NCBI GenBank assembly: GCA_015501585.1
Contig: JADNRY010000232.1
Span: forward strand, 1 to 64,000
Direction: 5' to 3'
Length of the DNA stretch: 64,000 nt
Source: Rhodocollybia butyracea
Taxonomy: Eukaryota; Basidiomycota; Agaricomycetes; Agaricales; Omphalotaceae
Of this stretch, positions 1 to 11,942 are shown one piece after another. Every line of letters begins with the position of its first letter. Position 1 is the stretch's first letter. The position numbers and the translations under genes are program-made. The notes under the pieces are model-generated. The model made no database searches. It was not told the origin of the DNA and worked only from the letters and a program-made list of their open reading frames with translations.

Positions 1-1
1 T

Positions 2-489
2 TTCCAGACGTTTCCCGAAGCTGCATTGGAGCAGCCTTACTGGGTAAGTGGTGTCTCCAAACTGATGTGCATTGGTTGTTATACAGTGATTAAAAAGGCA
101 TTCCTCGTCATCCTTCGAAGACATATGGTGCACGGCCTTATGTGTTCTTCAATCTGCTTCATTCATTCATTCCTGAAATTTCCGAACAGTATTTATTACA
201 GACTCCTATTACGGTCCAAGGCTGTCACGGCAAGCTATCCTCTCCGTGGGCAGCACCAGATGGTCCAGATCTATCATTCGCTGAACAATACGCCGGGTTT
301 GATTTAAATCTCGAAGTTCGTAAATATGTGGAGAGTTTAATCCGGGACACTCTTCGTCGGTATGCGGGGCGTTGTCGTCTCTCTAACGAAGGTGCGCACC
401 TATCATCTGCCTTAGCATTGATCATAAATCCTGTGTGCCAGCAGGATGTGGAGCCTCGTTTTGCAAAAATCGGTATTGCCGCTGCATAG
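2..489 (+). CDS. 3' end of an unrecognised protein-coding gene
   Basis: The last two exons of a gene that begins outside the window. Exon one (2-43) ends at a GTAAGT donor. The acceptor at 119-120 restores an open frame that runs to TAG at 487-489. The visible C-terminal 120 or so residues include PYVFFNLLHSFIPEI, then a Pro/Gly-rich stretch, then a helical part with VRKYVESLIRDTLRRY, and it ends in IGIAAA. No signal, membrane segment or catalytic motif is visible and I do not recognise the family. An alternative acceptor at 85-86 gives a stop almost at once, so the 77-nt intron is preferred. The coding nature is fairly sure, the function unknown. Confidence 0.5.
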
Positions 490-1338
490 AATAAGCTTTA
501 CACGCGGCATCGATTATTGTTCGTCGTATTATGTCTGCTCACGAACTATCAGGAAGCAACCAAAACTTAAAAGTAAAAAGATACACCGTCTTCCCACAGA
601 AGTTCCCTTCTGATAGCTGATAGCTGTGATTACATGGGAAAGGACGTCCTTCGGTCTGGACTCCGTCCGAGTGTAGTAACTGCTAACATGCTTCCTTGTT
701 TCTTAGTATGTCTTCATCACTCTGCCTCAGCTGTACTATCCAACTATCCATTGCCTAGTCCCGACAACAATTCCCAGTTTTGAATCACTCTCATCGAATA
801 TACTTATCTGATCCTATTAGTACTTAGTATAGGTTTCGCAATATTTTCACAATATTTTCAAAATTATGACATTTCGTGGAGGCAGTTTCCGAACTTGAAA
901 GACTTGAACTTGAAAAAACCCCGAAAAAACCCCAATCTCCATGGACATAAACCATGAGGCGTTTTCCTGGTGCCCCTTATCTGTTCCAGCGTTCGCCGTA
1001 AATTTGGAACAGTTGAAATTGAGTGGACATTAACTCACAGAAGAGCTGCTGAACAACCACGAACGTCGCAAACTTCTTGAAAGCATGATACATCTTAACG
1101 CTTTCCCAGGAAATGAATTTATTTTGCCTATCTTAGTACTCTGTAGGATGCAATTCTAGTGGATAAGGTTCAAACCTGTCGACCCAAGTTTTTAACTTGG
1201 TGAAAAGTATACACTTTATCTGCACTTTATAGCATTAATACACCACGTTCATACAAGATTTAGTTAAATAGTACATCACAGACTTGGTCAATCTGTACAC
1301 AGTACATGTACTTATCTGCTACCAACACGACCACCAGC
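490..1338. other. Intergenic region, no gene seen
   Basis: AT-rich spacer between the unknown gene and the permease. It contains short homopurine and direct repeats (for example the doubled ACTTGAACTTG and CCCCGAAAAAA motifs near 890-930) and probably the permease promoter in its last 200 bases. Nothing more specific is supported. Confidence 0.4.
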
Positions 1339-4107
1339 ATGACAGAAACCAAAACTTCTGAGGATGACAGAGAGCTCATCACCCTGGGCTATGTGCCCTC
1401 GTTCAAGCGTGAATTCTCCAACTTGGCCACGGTATGTCCAAGGTGTGTTGGGAAATCCACATACTCATAGGCGTAGATCAGTTTTGCTTTTAGTGTCATA
1501 GTGTGTCTATCCCTAGCTATCCTTGTACTTCAACTTTCAAGGTCATGACACTCTGAAAGGGTTTGTGCTCGAGTATCGCGATGACCTTCAACACACCACT
1601 TTTGACGGGAGGACCATCTTCTGTGAGTTTCAACTTTCAGCAACCAAGAATTGCAAACTTTCTGATGCCCCCTCGTACTTTCCCCGTAGGTGGTCTGGTG
1701 CTGGATCCTTGGAGCATGTATGTGCTTTACGCTTGGCGCAAGCGTCGCCGAGATCGTAAGCGCTTACCCTACCTCGGGTGGATTGTGGGTTTATCGCTAC
1801 TGGTGTGATATTGTCTTGATGATTTTTTGTTTACTCGATTGACGAAGATACACTGCTTCTGCTCAACTTACCCCTAAAAAATACCGTACACGAGTAAGCA
1901 CTCACATGTGTTCGCTGACCTCGAAATTTTAACCGAAGAACCCAGGTGGGATGGGGTGTAGGGTGGCTAAACATGCTCGGTACATAACTCCGCTATGTGT
2001 TGTCGTAGTGCTTACTTGTTAACTAGGTCAAATTGCCGGAGTTGCGTCATCAGAATTCGGGCTCTCAGAGATGATATGGGCTGCAGTGGTAATAGGCAAA
2101 GTGAGCATTTGTTGACCCAATTTTCGTAACAGACTAAATATTCCTAGGACGGGAACTTTGAAGTAACACAAGTTCGTAAAATCGTGTGGACCGATGTGTC
2201 CAAGCTTATCATCATGTAGGCAAAAACTGTATGGCTGTTTGTTGTCCTTCTCGTAGTGCATGGGACCTTAGTTGGTGTTTTTCTGTCTTTCCAAAACTGT
2301 CTCTGATACCCCAAGCCTAGAATTGCCTGGCAACTCGCTGGCTCGCGCGCTTGTCCTCAGGATATATGTTCGTGAATTTGGGAGCGACTTTCTGTGAGCT
2401 GACCTTATCTGGTCTTATCCTTGATGTTTTCGAACCAGATTTTCGTTATAGTGATCGTCATTGTTCTTCTCGCAATGACACCTCGCTCTGAAATGCATGC
2501 CGCCAACTATGTTTTCGGGGCTCAAGGTTTTGACAATCAAACCGGTGGATGGAATAATGGGCTCGCTTTTGTGTTTGGCTTGTTCAGTGTTCAATGGACG
2601 GTCAGCTGATTGCCAATTTCTGTATCGTGTCAATACAGTAGTAATACTGACATCGTTTAACAGATGACGGTAGGCGCACTTTCCAAAGAACTGCCTATTG
2701 GACTTTAATCGTTTATTATAGGACTACGATGCTACAGCCCATATCTGGCAAGTTTCTCTCCTTCAAAATTTGTCATATTCATGCTTATTTTCTTATAGCG
2801 AAGAGGTGAAGCGCGCCGCATACGCAGGTAGGTGAACTTTTGCCTCTTCCGTGGGGACAATTGAGACTGATGAAGCAACGATAAGCCCCAACTGCTATCT
2901 TCGGTATGCAAAATCTTATTACAACCCATGACCTGCCTTCTGATTTCTGATGTGCCCTAGTGGCCGGTATGAAATATTGTACACCAATTCGTAGTTTGCA
3001 TTCTAATCTTTGACTCGGATACGCTAGTTATCGGTACAGGGTTGATTGGGTGGCTCCTAAACATTGTACTCATATTATGCTCTGGCCCTCTGTGAGCCAT
3101 CTCTTCTTACCGGTCCGGCCCCCCTGACGCCGTAAAATATCTAGAACAGACCTTCCTGGGGCTACTGGCCTGGCTTTCTTACAGGTCTTTCCTCGTTGTC
3201 TGATTAAGCTGTAATCGTTTGACCCTTGATATACAGATTATGTATCTCAGAATGGGAAAAGCAGGCGCACTCATACTATGGGTTAGTCCCGCTTCTACAT
3301 TAGGTCAACGATGTCTTCGTTGATCAGGCCAAAACAGGTCCCCGTTTGTCTTACAGCATTCTTCCTTGTCCAAACCGCTCTCCAGGCTGTCTCGCGCACA
3401 TTCTATGCATTCAGCCGTGACCATGGTAGACTATTTCTGGCTCATCCCACCTCACTCCACCGCTAATGGTTTCCCAAAAGGGTTTCCCGATGGGGGTTAC
3501 TTTGGATACAACTCCAAGCTCACCCAAACACCCCTTCGTGCTATTATTTTGTGTACGGTCCTCAGCATCATCCCTGGTCTTCTTGATTTGGCCAGTCCTA
3601 TTGCGTCCAACGCCATTTTTGCACTCTGTGCTATATCTCTTGACCTGAGCTACATCATTCCCATTTTTCTGCGCCGAGTGTTTCAGAACCATCCCGAGGT
3701 TATGTTCAAACCAGGTCCATTCTACATGGGTGACGGGATCATCGGGCTGGGGGCCAACTGGATTTGTATTTCCTGGACGTTGTTCGTCTGTGTGATTTTA
3801 TCATTCCCTACAATCCTCCCAGTCACGCCACAAACAATGAACTATGCATCGGTAAATGGCCTACATTTTACTGTTTATGATTAGTCTTGATTTATGTTTA
3901 CAGGTAATCACTGTGGGAGTGATGGTGGCTGCCTTGTGAGACTGCTTATCAGGCACTGCCAAATTACTGACACGTCCTCACAGCGCCTGGTATATTATCG
4001 ACGGGCACCGTCATTATCACGGCCCTCAGTCAAATATTAGAAAACTCAAGGAGAAGAGTGAGCTGGAGAAGGAGGATGAGGAGAGAACATCTCAAACGGA
4101 GGTTTAA
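1339..4107 (+). CDS. Amino acid/GABA/choline-type permease, APC superfamily
   Basis: A plasma-membrane transporter of the fungal amino acid/choline transporter group (Uga4/Hnm1/Bat1-like). The substrate cannot be read from sequence. The start MTETKTSEDDRELITLGYVP is typical of the group. Spliced exons give family motifs in order: ISFAFSVI-GLCSS, FNTPLLTGGPSS-VVWCWILG, YPTSGGL-YTASAQL, GWGVGWLNMLGQIAGVASSEFG, TPRSEM, FGAQGFDNQTGGWNNG, VQWTMTDYDATAHI, EEVKRAAYA, ALQAVSRTFYAFSRD, TPLRAI, GLLDLASPIASNAIFA, LDLSYIIPI, HPEVMFKPGPF and AWYIIDGHRHYHGP. About 12 membrane segments are expected. I count 23 exons, including two of 6 nt (2664-2669 and 2961-2966), and one GC-AG intron starting at 2748. The frame stays open through every exon to TAA at 4105-4107, so the gene looks intact. 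Confidence 0.9.
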
Positions 4108-4390
4108 ACTTAGGTTGATGAATGACTTTCGCAGCACATTTTCTGACGATTTTGAATAACTCGCATTGAGCGAGTCGGTCTGAATTACGTATCTTTCCTC
4201 AAGCCACTCTCTATCGCTACGTGATTCCGTTGTGATAAATTACTTCCAAGCAGTTGTCGTTGTGTTCGTCAAGGAGGCGTGAAGGCTTTGCTGCCAAATT
4301 TGTGGGCGCTCAGCAGACGGCTTATAACTTGACACAGGCTCGACCCATATTTGGAGTCGGGGTAGCGGGCATTGCCGCGTGTCGGCGCTG
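4108..4390. other. Permease 3' flank
   Basis: Non-coding sequence after the permease stop codon. No gene or clear terminator motif is visible. It leads into a degenerate dispersed repeat. Confidence 0.4.
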
Positions 4391-4394
4391 CCGG

Positions 4395-5260
4395 TTATTT
4401 AAGTACAATCTTAGATAGGCCCTGGCGATAAATATGTCCAACTCCCAGACTCGGAGACTGCTTCAGGCCTAGGCGATAAATACTAACACTGAGATATGAG
4501 ATCTGAGCGCTGGCTGAGTCTAGGCCGGAGAGAAGTGCTGGAGACCGGACGACATACATTTTTATTGGCCAGCATGTCCTCTCATATGTTCCGTATTCCC
4601 TCAAACCCGGGAACGGGGCTTGGGTAATGATGCTGAAAATCAAGAGTAGCGACATACATCGCTGTTGAACGTTGAACAAGCTAGTCGCGTTGGCACGCAG
4701 CTGCAAATTCTTCGTAGTTGATCAACCGAACTCCTCCAGATAGCAGTACTATCCCGGAAGTAACAGAGTATGTTACTGCTTCTGGCGAAAGAGGAGAACC
4801 CGCAGCATACAGGTGGGATTATATTGTTTCGAGCTGTTCACAAAGTATCGGAACAGAATCAGCAACAAATCTACGAAATAATAAGAAAGGAAATCTAGAG
4901 TTCATTCGATGCATCCTTACCCAAGTCAAATTGGGCCATAATGGCCGGCAGGAACTAGTTTTCGCATCCTTACTCATTGGTCAGGCTAGTTTTCGCGGTT
5001 GTCGCCTCCAACAAAGGTGTGGGAGATTCATTGAACGAGGTTCTGATATCAGTCCGTGGTGAAGACAGAAAGAAGGTTTGGCAACTCGAGAGGACCAGCA
5101 ACAAGTGGAAATTCGGTAATGAGAACCAATGACTTTCCAAGGGTTACAAGTCACCTGCGTTATTGCACACCCGGCGGAGAAGTGCAACTTAGGTTGAATC
5201 GTGGGGGGTTTATATTGGACGAGAGAGTCGATCTGTATCTTCATTTTGCATGGGTCCCGG
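4395..5260. repeat. Degenerate dispersed repeat, copy 1
   Basis: Long imperfect match, in the same orientation, to 30790-31480 and a short match to about 27700-27860. Shared blocks include GAGATCTGAGCGCTGG, CTGGAGACCGGACG, AAGTCAAATTGGGCCATAATG, GATTCATTGAACGAGGTT and CCCGGCGGAGAAGTGC. On the minus strand near 4640 there is a decayed reading frame starting MYVATLDFQHHYPSPVPG; its counterpart in the 30.9-kb copy reads MYAAALDLQHAHALPVN. The unit may therefore be an old gene duplication or a transposable element relic. No terminal repeats were found. Confidence 0.55.
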
Positions 5261-5299
5261 ATATAGTAAAGTAACGCGTGCTTCAAGCTCAATTCAAGC

Positions 5300-6479
5300 T
5301 AGCCGTCTTGCAATTGTAAGTTGGCAAAGAATCTGAAAAGTTGTTCGTGAATAAAATTTGTCCATCGAATTCGCTCTGTGACGAAAACAGGCTTCAATAA
5401 AACTCTAGCCTAGCTAGCAGTCTTTTGCGGAGAATACTCGTTCGCATATAAATTTACGACTGTCCGACGCAATCATACTTAATGCAGTGTATCTGGGCGC
5501 GCGCGTGAGAGGTGTGTTACAAAGTCAGAACAGGTCAGAACAGCAGCACCATTATCTTAGGGATGCAGCACAGCAAGGGCAGAAGTCAAGAGTGTATGTA
5601 TATTGACAGTAGCAAAGCCACTAATTGCAAACAGCGTATTGAGAGTGCAGCGAAACTGTATACAAGCCCAGAAACCATTATCTTTGAAAAGAGTCAATGC
5701 CAGAAATGTTCTGACAAGATTGACCATGAGCTTGTATAACAGAATGAAAAAGAGGATACACACCGAGCAAGGAAGACCGCACTTGGCTGTTCAAACGTTC
5801 AACGTTCAAATTTTAAGACTTCCAGCACTTCCAGCAAGCCACACAGCCCAAATTAGCCATATTTATCCTGATCTTCTACACCACGCTCCATCGGACTGTG
5901 AAGAAAATCGCCAGAAAAGCCTAAGGAACGCGTCGGATATTAGTCCTCTGGAGTCACTACGTTTCATCTCGTCGCTGTCTTGGCGATCATTTCCCAAAAA
6001 ACACCATATCCATATCCATATCCCTGTGCAAATACGCTCTAATGCTCCCCTCTACTAATAGTGTCCGTATTTGATTGACCCGCTAACGGCTGCGAAAAAT
6101 CTGATCGTTGTGGTGGAAGAAAGGCTTTGAACTTTGCTGTAGGGTACTTGACTGTGAAGTCGAAGCAAATGTGACGGTACAATAGAGCGCCGGGTCAAAG
6201 CGCCCGTGCTCTGCAACTGCTGGTGAGTGGCAGTCTTGCTCATATCTTATTCTTCTTTCGAGATCATTGAATAATTCACGGTAGCATCTTGATTCTGACT
6301 GATTCCAACATAAGTCGAATCAGTGAACGAATCTTACGGAACCGCGATATATGTCAACCTTTCCTAGGAATCGATGCGGTCCCGCTAAGGAACGGCTGTT
6401 CCTAGGAATTCGTTGATATTTAATTCATGGTAAAGATTGCTTAAATACCACGGTGTTCATCGTTTATTCCCATCTCATC
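5300..6479. other. Intergenic region, no gene seen
   Basis: No reading frame here has recognisable family motifs or convincing intron structure. The end of the stretch (about 6420-6479) is AT-rich and probably holds the promoter of the next gene. Confidence 0.4.
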
Positions 6480-9411
6480 ATGAACACTGGAGGTAAGTGC
6501 TCTTTTACACATGTAATTATCCCCTAGTAGCTTACTTCCTTTCTTCTAGGCTCTGCATTTAGTCAGACATTCCAACATATCACCGCTATTAAGCTCCATG
6601 AACTTGAGAGACAACGCGAAACGTGCATAAAGTATGCCGAAGATACCTTGACCATGTCTCAAGCTTTAAAAGATCCTGTATCTCGTTTCGATGTCCTTCT
6701 GAAACGTATCAAAAGATGGCCGGGTACTGGTTCTGTGCTTTCACAAGAGCATCTCAAGTACGACACTTGGTTGCAGCAAGCACGACATGACCCCTCGATA
6801 TCCTCCGCCCAGGTTTTGCAGCGTATTTCTAACATGGAGGTGGAATTAAAGCAAGCCATCACTCGTTACGATTATGCCAAGCTGTTTGGTGACCTCCTCA
6901 AAGAATGGTTGGAAAGTGGTGATTCTTCTCTGGCAACCATGGGCACCGAATCTACCTCTGACGAGCCGCCTACACAAGCCAAAACTCATCGCGCAGGTCG
7001 GCTGTTCTCTACTCTTTATTGTCTCTAAATACTGAACCAAATATTTGCAGAACGCAACGAGCAACTAGATCGCGTTCAGGAGCTCATCTTTGAAGCCAAG
7101 CGCGTCGATGTCGCCGCTATCGAAGCCTACCTCAATGACCTATTCTCATCGACCGACGCTGCTGCCGCATTAGATGCTCTTCGATCTAGTATAAAAAAAT
7201 TCAGGCTGCGGTTTAAACCCCACGAAATGAGGCCCTTGGTTAGTTCGTTATTGTCGGAAGACTTGCTTTCGCCAGAAAAGGCTGCGATACTGAAAAGCTT
7301 CCTGGACAACGAGGACTTTTTGACCGAAGTGGGAAGTGTACTGGATATGCAACTGGCAAGGATTAATGAATGGGAGTGGCCCGAGGAAGGTGTGGTTGTT
7401 GAGATGCGGAGGCAACTCTCAGGGAAATACAGGTTCGTTCATATGTGTCCTCCTTGTTCCTCACCCGATAACAATAGCAGGGCGTACATGGACACCGAGA
7501 TCATCCAAGCTCTACTTTTCCAATACATAGGCATGAAATGGAGCATGGCGTTCAAAGGCGCTTTCAAGGAGGTCACGGAGTCCAAGGCCTGGAAGAGTGA
7601 GATACCTCCTCTCACCATGGATCGGCTTGCTCGTCGCCGTTACTTCCGAGTGGACGACTCGGATTCAGCGGATGCTGAAGATCTCCATACGCATGTGGTG
7701 AATAGACGATCTCAAGGGCGTGGGAGGGGTAGAGGACATGGTGGAGTCGTCACCAGAGGGGATGGGCATGCTACTACTCCCGTCGTCACTGCAGCTCCTG
7801 TCCTCGGATCCATTCAGGCCCAACGAAAAATTGTCCAACTGGAACAGTTTTTCTTGACACAGCTTCCGAATACATTCGAGGGCGCGGGGAGTTATGATGA
7901 GCAGCCCGCAGAAAACGAAGTGAAACCAGACCCGGCAGTCAGTCCACAGCAGGTACTGCTGAGGCTGATAAGCACAGAGGCGCATTTGAAGAGGACTTTG
8001 TATGGCAGATGTACGGTTATAAGGGCGGATCTGGAATGGTGAGTCTTTCTTCTTGATCCATCGGCCTAAAAGTTGATAACATTCCATTCATGTAGGTTCG
8101 GCCCATCCATTCCCCATGACTCGATCCTGACAGTGTTGCGTTTCTTCGGTATGCCTGATAAATGGATACAGTGGTTAGAAAAATGGCTTGCTGCCAAGCT
8201 AAGGTTTGATAATTCACCCGAAGTGCGAGTTCGTCAGAGAGGTGTTCCTATCGCTCATGTTCTTTCGGTACGTGTCTCTGCTCTCCATTCTCTATATATG
8301 ATTCATTAACTTATGTTCAGAGCATGTGTGGAGAAGTCCTCCTCTTTGGTATGGACTTTGCCGTCAACCAACGTGCACAGGGTCTATTTCTGCATAGAAT
8401 ATATGAGGATTTTTGGATGGTCTCACACTCTGGCAAGCTCTGCGCGGATGCTTGGCAGAGATGGAAAAGTATGCGTCACTAGTTGGTGTCTCTTTCAACG
8501 CCAAGAAAACCGGCAGTGTTTGTGTTGGTGGAGAGCTTGAGCCGAGTTTACCAAGAGGGGCGGTACATTGGGGATTCTTGGTTTTTGATCAGCGCGGGAG
8601 ATTTGCGATAAATGAGGAGGCGGTCGATTTGCATATTATAGAGTTGAAGAGGCAGCTGGAGAAACCGAAATCTGTCTTTGGATATGTTAATGCTTTGAAC
8701 AAGGTTATTCTCATCGACTTTAATCCAAATCACAGAACTGACTATCATCAATTTTTTTTCTCTCTCTGTCTAGTACATGGAGTTCTTCAGCCGTAACTTT
8801 GGGCAACCGGCTAATTGCTATGGACAAGTTCATGTCGATGAGATCATTCAGACATTCGCGCGGATCCAGCGTGCAGTATTCGAAGATTGCAATGGCTCCA
8901 TTGTCGAAAAGCTTCGTTCCATGATCGAAGCACGTTTTGGCGTCAAGAATATCCCAGCAGGGTGGTTCTTCTTTGAGGTCTCCAAAGGCGGTCTAGGAGT
9001 TTTCAACCCAATAATAAATCCACTCGAGATACGGGAAGCACTCGTATCGTCTCCCAATCATGAATTCCACCTTCATATGAAATTGGACAAGGAAAAATAC
9101 GAAGATGCTAAAACAAAATGGATGAACAGAGCTGGGAGGATTCCACACTAGGTATAAATGAGAAATCGTTCATGCCGTTCGAAGAGTACATTTTGGGTAG
9201 GGAAGATAGGTTGGCGTATTGGGGTTTGGAATGGAAGCGAATGCAGGAAGTAGCAGTTGTATTGGTTGATTCGTACTACGAGGGTATTTGGGCATTCTAT
9301 CGTGAAGAGATCCTGGCATACTTTAATAAAGAGCAGATCGTAGAACCGACCCTTATTCCTGTAGGTATGCTGTCGGCCTTTAGGACAGCAAAGATTGCTT
9401 GGGATTCTTAA
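6480..9411 (+). pseudogene. Reverse-transcriptase-related (rvt-like) cellular gene with lesions
   Basis: Looks like the fungal family of single-copy, non-mobile reverse-transcriptase-related genes. Start ATG at 6480, first intron after MNTGG. The N-terminal half is helical (SAFSQTFQHITAIKLHELER, RNEQLDRVQELIFEAKRVD). The polymerase-like part has a motif A block RADLEWFGPSIPHDSILTVL, then RVRQRGVPIAHVLS, GEVLLFGMDFAVNQR, a motif C block RIYEDFW, GVSFNAKKTGSVCVGG, WGFLVFD, KSVFGYVNALNK-YMEFFSRNFG and GVKNIPAGWFFFEVSKGGLG. Two 1-nt frameshifts break it, near 8453 (CADAW into LAEMEKYASLVG) and near 9116 (EDAKTKW into DEQSWED). The motif C pair that the family normally has as DD reads ED. The frameshifts could be sequencing errors; the substitution is less easily explained so. 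Family assignment is from remembered patterns. Confidence 0.6.
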
Positions 9412-10185
9412 TGAAAATGTTTATGTACAACACAGTAATACTGTACTCCCTCCTCGCCGAGTCGGATTTGTTGGGTGCCCTAGGGTATTTTTTCTGACCA
9501 AAGATCACAACAGAGTGACCACCCAAACACAAGTTGCAGCGGAAACAAGACAAGAGGATTACTCTCACTCTTCCCCTATTCATACAGGGTCAATTGCAAT
9601 TGGACTTCAAGCCATTTCTAATTGAATTTCGACTGGGGGTTGCTTGGTTGGTTTAGTTAGGGGGAGTCGTAGAAACAGAGACACTTAAATGAGACCTTGT
9701 TGTCAATGGGGGGGGTCTTTACGCTTGGCGAACGAGGTGGGGAAACTTAGGTATGAGCAACGATGGAAACGAGAAGCGAGTTCCTCTGAACAATCTAGCG
9801 AATGATCTCGTGTTAATGCTACTTTTATAACAAACAAACAACAAAAATTTGCTTTTGGAGAAAGGAAAGATTGGGTGATGAACCAGTGCACGAAACAAAA
9901 CACAATTATGCCGCTGCATGTCCGAGCCATTGGTCTGGGCAATGTCGTGCAAAGATATGGAAAAATTCGAAGTCTTTGGTATTTCAGTGACTGACACACT
10001 TTTGCCGAAATCTGTCCGCGCGCAGCTTATAATATGGTGGGCCCCGGCTGTTCCTTAAATAAGGACCACCAGGCCGGTTTTTCTTTCCTTTCTTTCCTTT
10101 CCACGGTTTACCGTGTCTGTTTTTGTTTTTGAACCTTCATCATCGCTTGTTAAGTTTTAACCAATTGTTGCAGGAACTACTTTCG
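9412..10185. other. Intergenic region, no gene seen
   Basis: Spacer between the rvt-like gene and the P-loop gene. It has a run of G at about 9711-9716 and a pyrimidine-rich tract of TTTCC repeats at 10080-10101 just before the next gene, a common promoter feature of fungal genes. No coding family is visible. Confidence 0.4.
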
Positions 10186-11353
10186 ATGCCCACCGTCCAA
10201 TCGCTCTGTCCGCCCACCCAACTGCCTCGCGCCGAGAAATATGAGTGGCCAGCTCAATCTCGAAGTCAATGGCGAGAAATCTTACCAGAAAGTGACGAAA
10301 GCCTGAAACAACTCAAACATGTGGCTGGATTGGCGCGTCCCCTCGTATTTCACCCGGGAACTTTGCCAGCGACTTTACAAATTGTGCCACACAAGTCTTT
10401 CCTCGAACACATTCTTCCTGGGCTGCAAGACACCAATGGTGAAATTGTAGTCTTGCCTGAGTACCCTGCAGTCGTCAAACGTATCGCGGAGATTTATCAA
10501 AAGAAGCCTGACAAAGGAGTACTCATTATGGGCCAGCCAGGCGTCGGTAGGTGTTGATATCTATACCTTTAAGGGTTATTTGAATGATTCTATTTTCGCA
10601 GGGAAGAGCGTGTTCTTGACTTACCTACTTCTCGTACTCTTGAGCCTTACACACGAGGAAGATCCCTATACCGGCCTGCGTGCTGCTCCCACCTTTGATC
10701 ACACCATTGGCGATGGCATGGTCCTCTTTTTTGATTGTAAAGTCTACAAACCTCGCTCGGCTTTCGACATCAAAAGCCTTCCCGGACAAAAGAAGAATAT
10801 TTCCAATTGGTTCAAACCTCCCGTATGGGTCCTAGTAGATTTGGAAGGGTTCACGGAAGAGCCTCGGGGGTTGTAACGATCGGAGAGCACCTTTATCATC
10901 CAGTCGGCGTCCCCTAACCTAGACTGGTGGGATAATTCGAGTCACGCACAAATTGGACTTCCACTTTGGAGCCGTGAGCTACTTCTCCAGGGGTAAGTTA
11001 TTGCTTACTGGTATCTCGCATTGTATGCTAAACCAGCCGATCCTTTTCCTTCTCAGTTGGAAATTCCAGCACAACAACAGCTTGAGGATCGTATTCTCTG
11101 TTGGGCCGGAAGAAAACTCAGGACCTCAGGCTCTGCTGGGAACCTTGTAGACGAGCACATGGAAGTCCTGAATAAAAGCCTTGCTCAACTGACGGCGGAC
11201 GTTGACCTAGTCACTAAGGCAACGGAGCTCCTTATAGATGAAGCTATATCGCGCTATGGTAATGCCACGCGGGATACTATGGGTCGCCAAGAAGTGCAAC
11301 TTTTTGATAAATCGCTTATAACTTTGCGGCGACTCAATATCTCAAAATTCTGA
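10186..11353 (+). pseudogene. P-loop NTPase of a Crinkler/RHS-like fungal family, interrupted
   Basis: Start MPTVQSLCPPTQLPRAEKY. A Walker A motif is assembled across an intron as GQPGVG-KS (donor after 10550, acceptor before GGAAGAGCG near 10603), followed by VFLTYLLLVLLS. FFDCKVYKPRSAF and PPVWVLVDLEGF may hold the next strand and Walker B-like acidic residues. The frame then meets TAA at 10874-10876, while the same frame downstream reads STFIIQSASPNLDWWD, as expected for the continuing protein. A further exon (from about 11056) gives a helical C-terminal part ending at 11353. The family resembles fungal proteins with high-copy, rapidly evolving P-loop cores, but naming it Crinkler-like is tentative. 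The TAA suggests a pseudogene. Confidence 0.45.
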
Positions 11354-11942
11354 ATAGATAGATCGATTTGTAGTAGATAAAAACTCTTACCTTGAATTTC
11401 CTGTATTTTTAAAGCTTCTATTGCCTGCGTCGGGCAATGTCCGAGCAAAAGTTAAGAAGTGCAACTGGGCGCTTAGCAGCTAAAACTCTTGCCGGTTTTC
11501 GCAGGCTCTCACTCGTTATTTTGCTTCTTGTTTCACGAATACTGTACGGATTCTCGTAGGAATTAAAACTTGGCCTGTTATTGGAATAGTAAATAACCCT
11601 CTGAAGTCATCTCAGCGGTCTCAATAGATATTCTATATGTTCCTGGCGATTGATGTAAAGATCATACTCACGATTCTGAACATTCTGTTCAGTATTCGAG
11701 CCCTGTTCGCAAAAGAATCAATCTGAGTAGATAAAATCATTATAAAGTATCTAAATATTGTTACAAAAAATCCTCAAATTTGTAGAGTGACGGGAACCAA
11801 TGTTTTTAAGCAAGTTGCACTTCCTGACGGTGAGCACTTCTTGACGGACCATAGTATCTACGTTTACCTCCGATCACCTGAACAGCTCAAAAGCGTAGAT
11901 GATGATGTCTACATGCCATGGAGAATGGCAATCACACCAAAT
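11354..11942. other. Spacer with a coding-like remnant next to the large element
   Basis: Mostly unassigned sequence. From about 11787 to 11966 one forward frame is open, with FKQVALPDGEHFLTDHSIYV and VDDDVYMPWRM, ending VQKNQLE-stop inside the inverted repeat arm. The mirror copy at 22830 (minus strand) ends VQKNRLE-stop. It may be the tail of a host gene or part of the element's own terminal repeat. Confidence 0.3.

Noticed and set aside
3411..3692. Minus-strand frame over the permease
   Set aside because: Shadow of the conserved exon 21 of the permease; no independent signal.
6659..7064. Antisense frames over the first exons of the rvt-like gene
   Set aside because: They follow the codon pattern of the plus-strand exon and have no motif.
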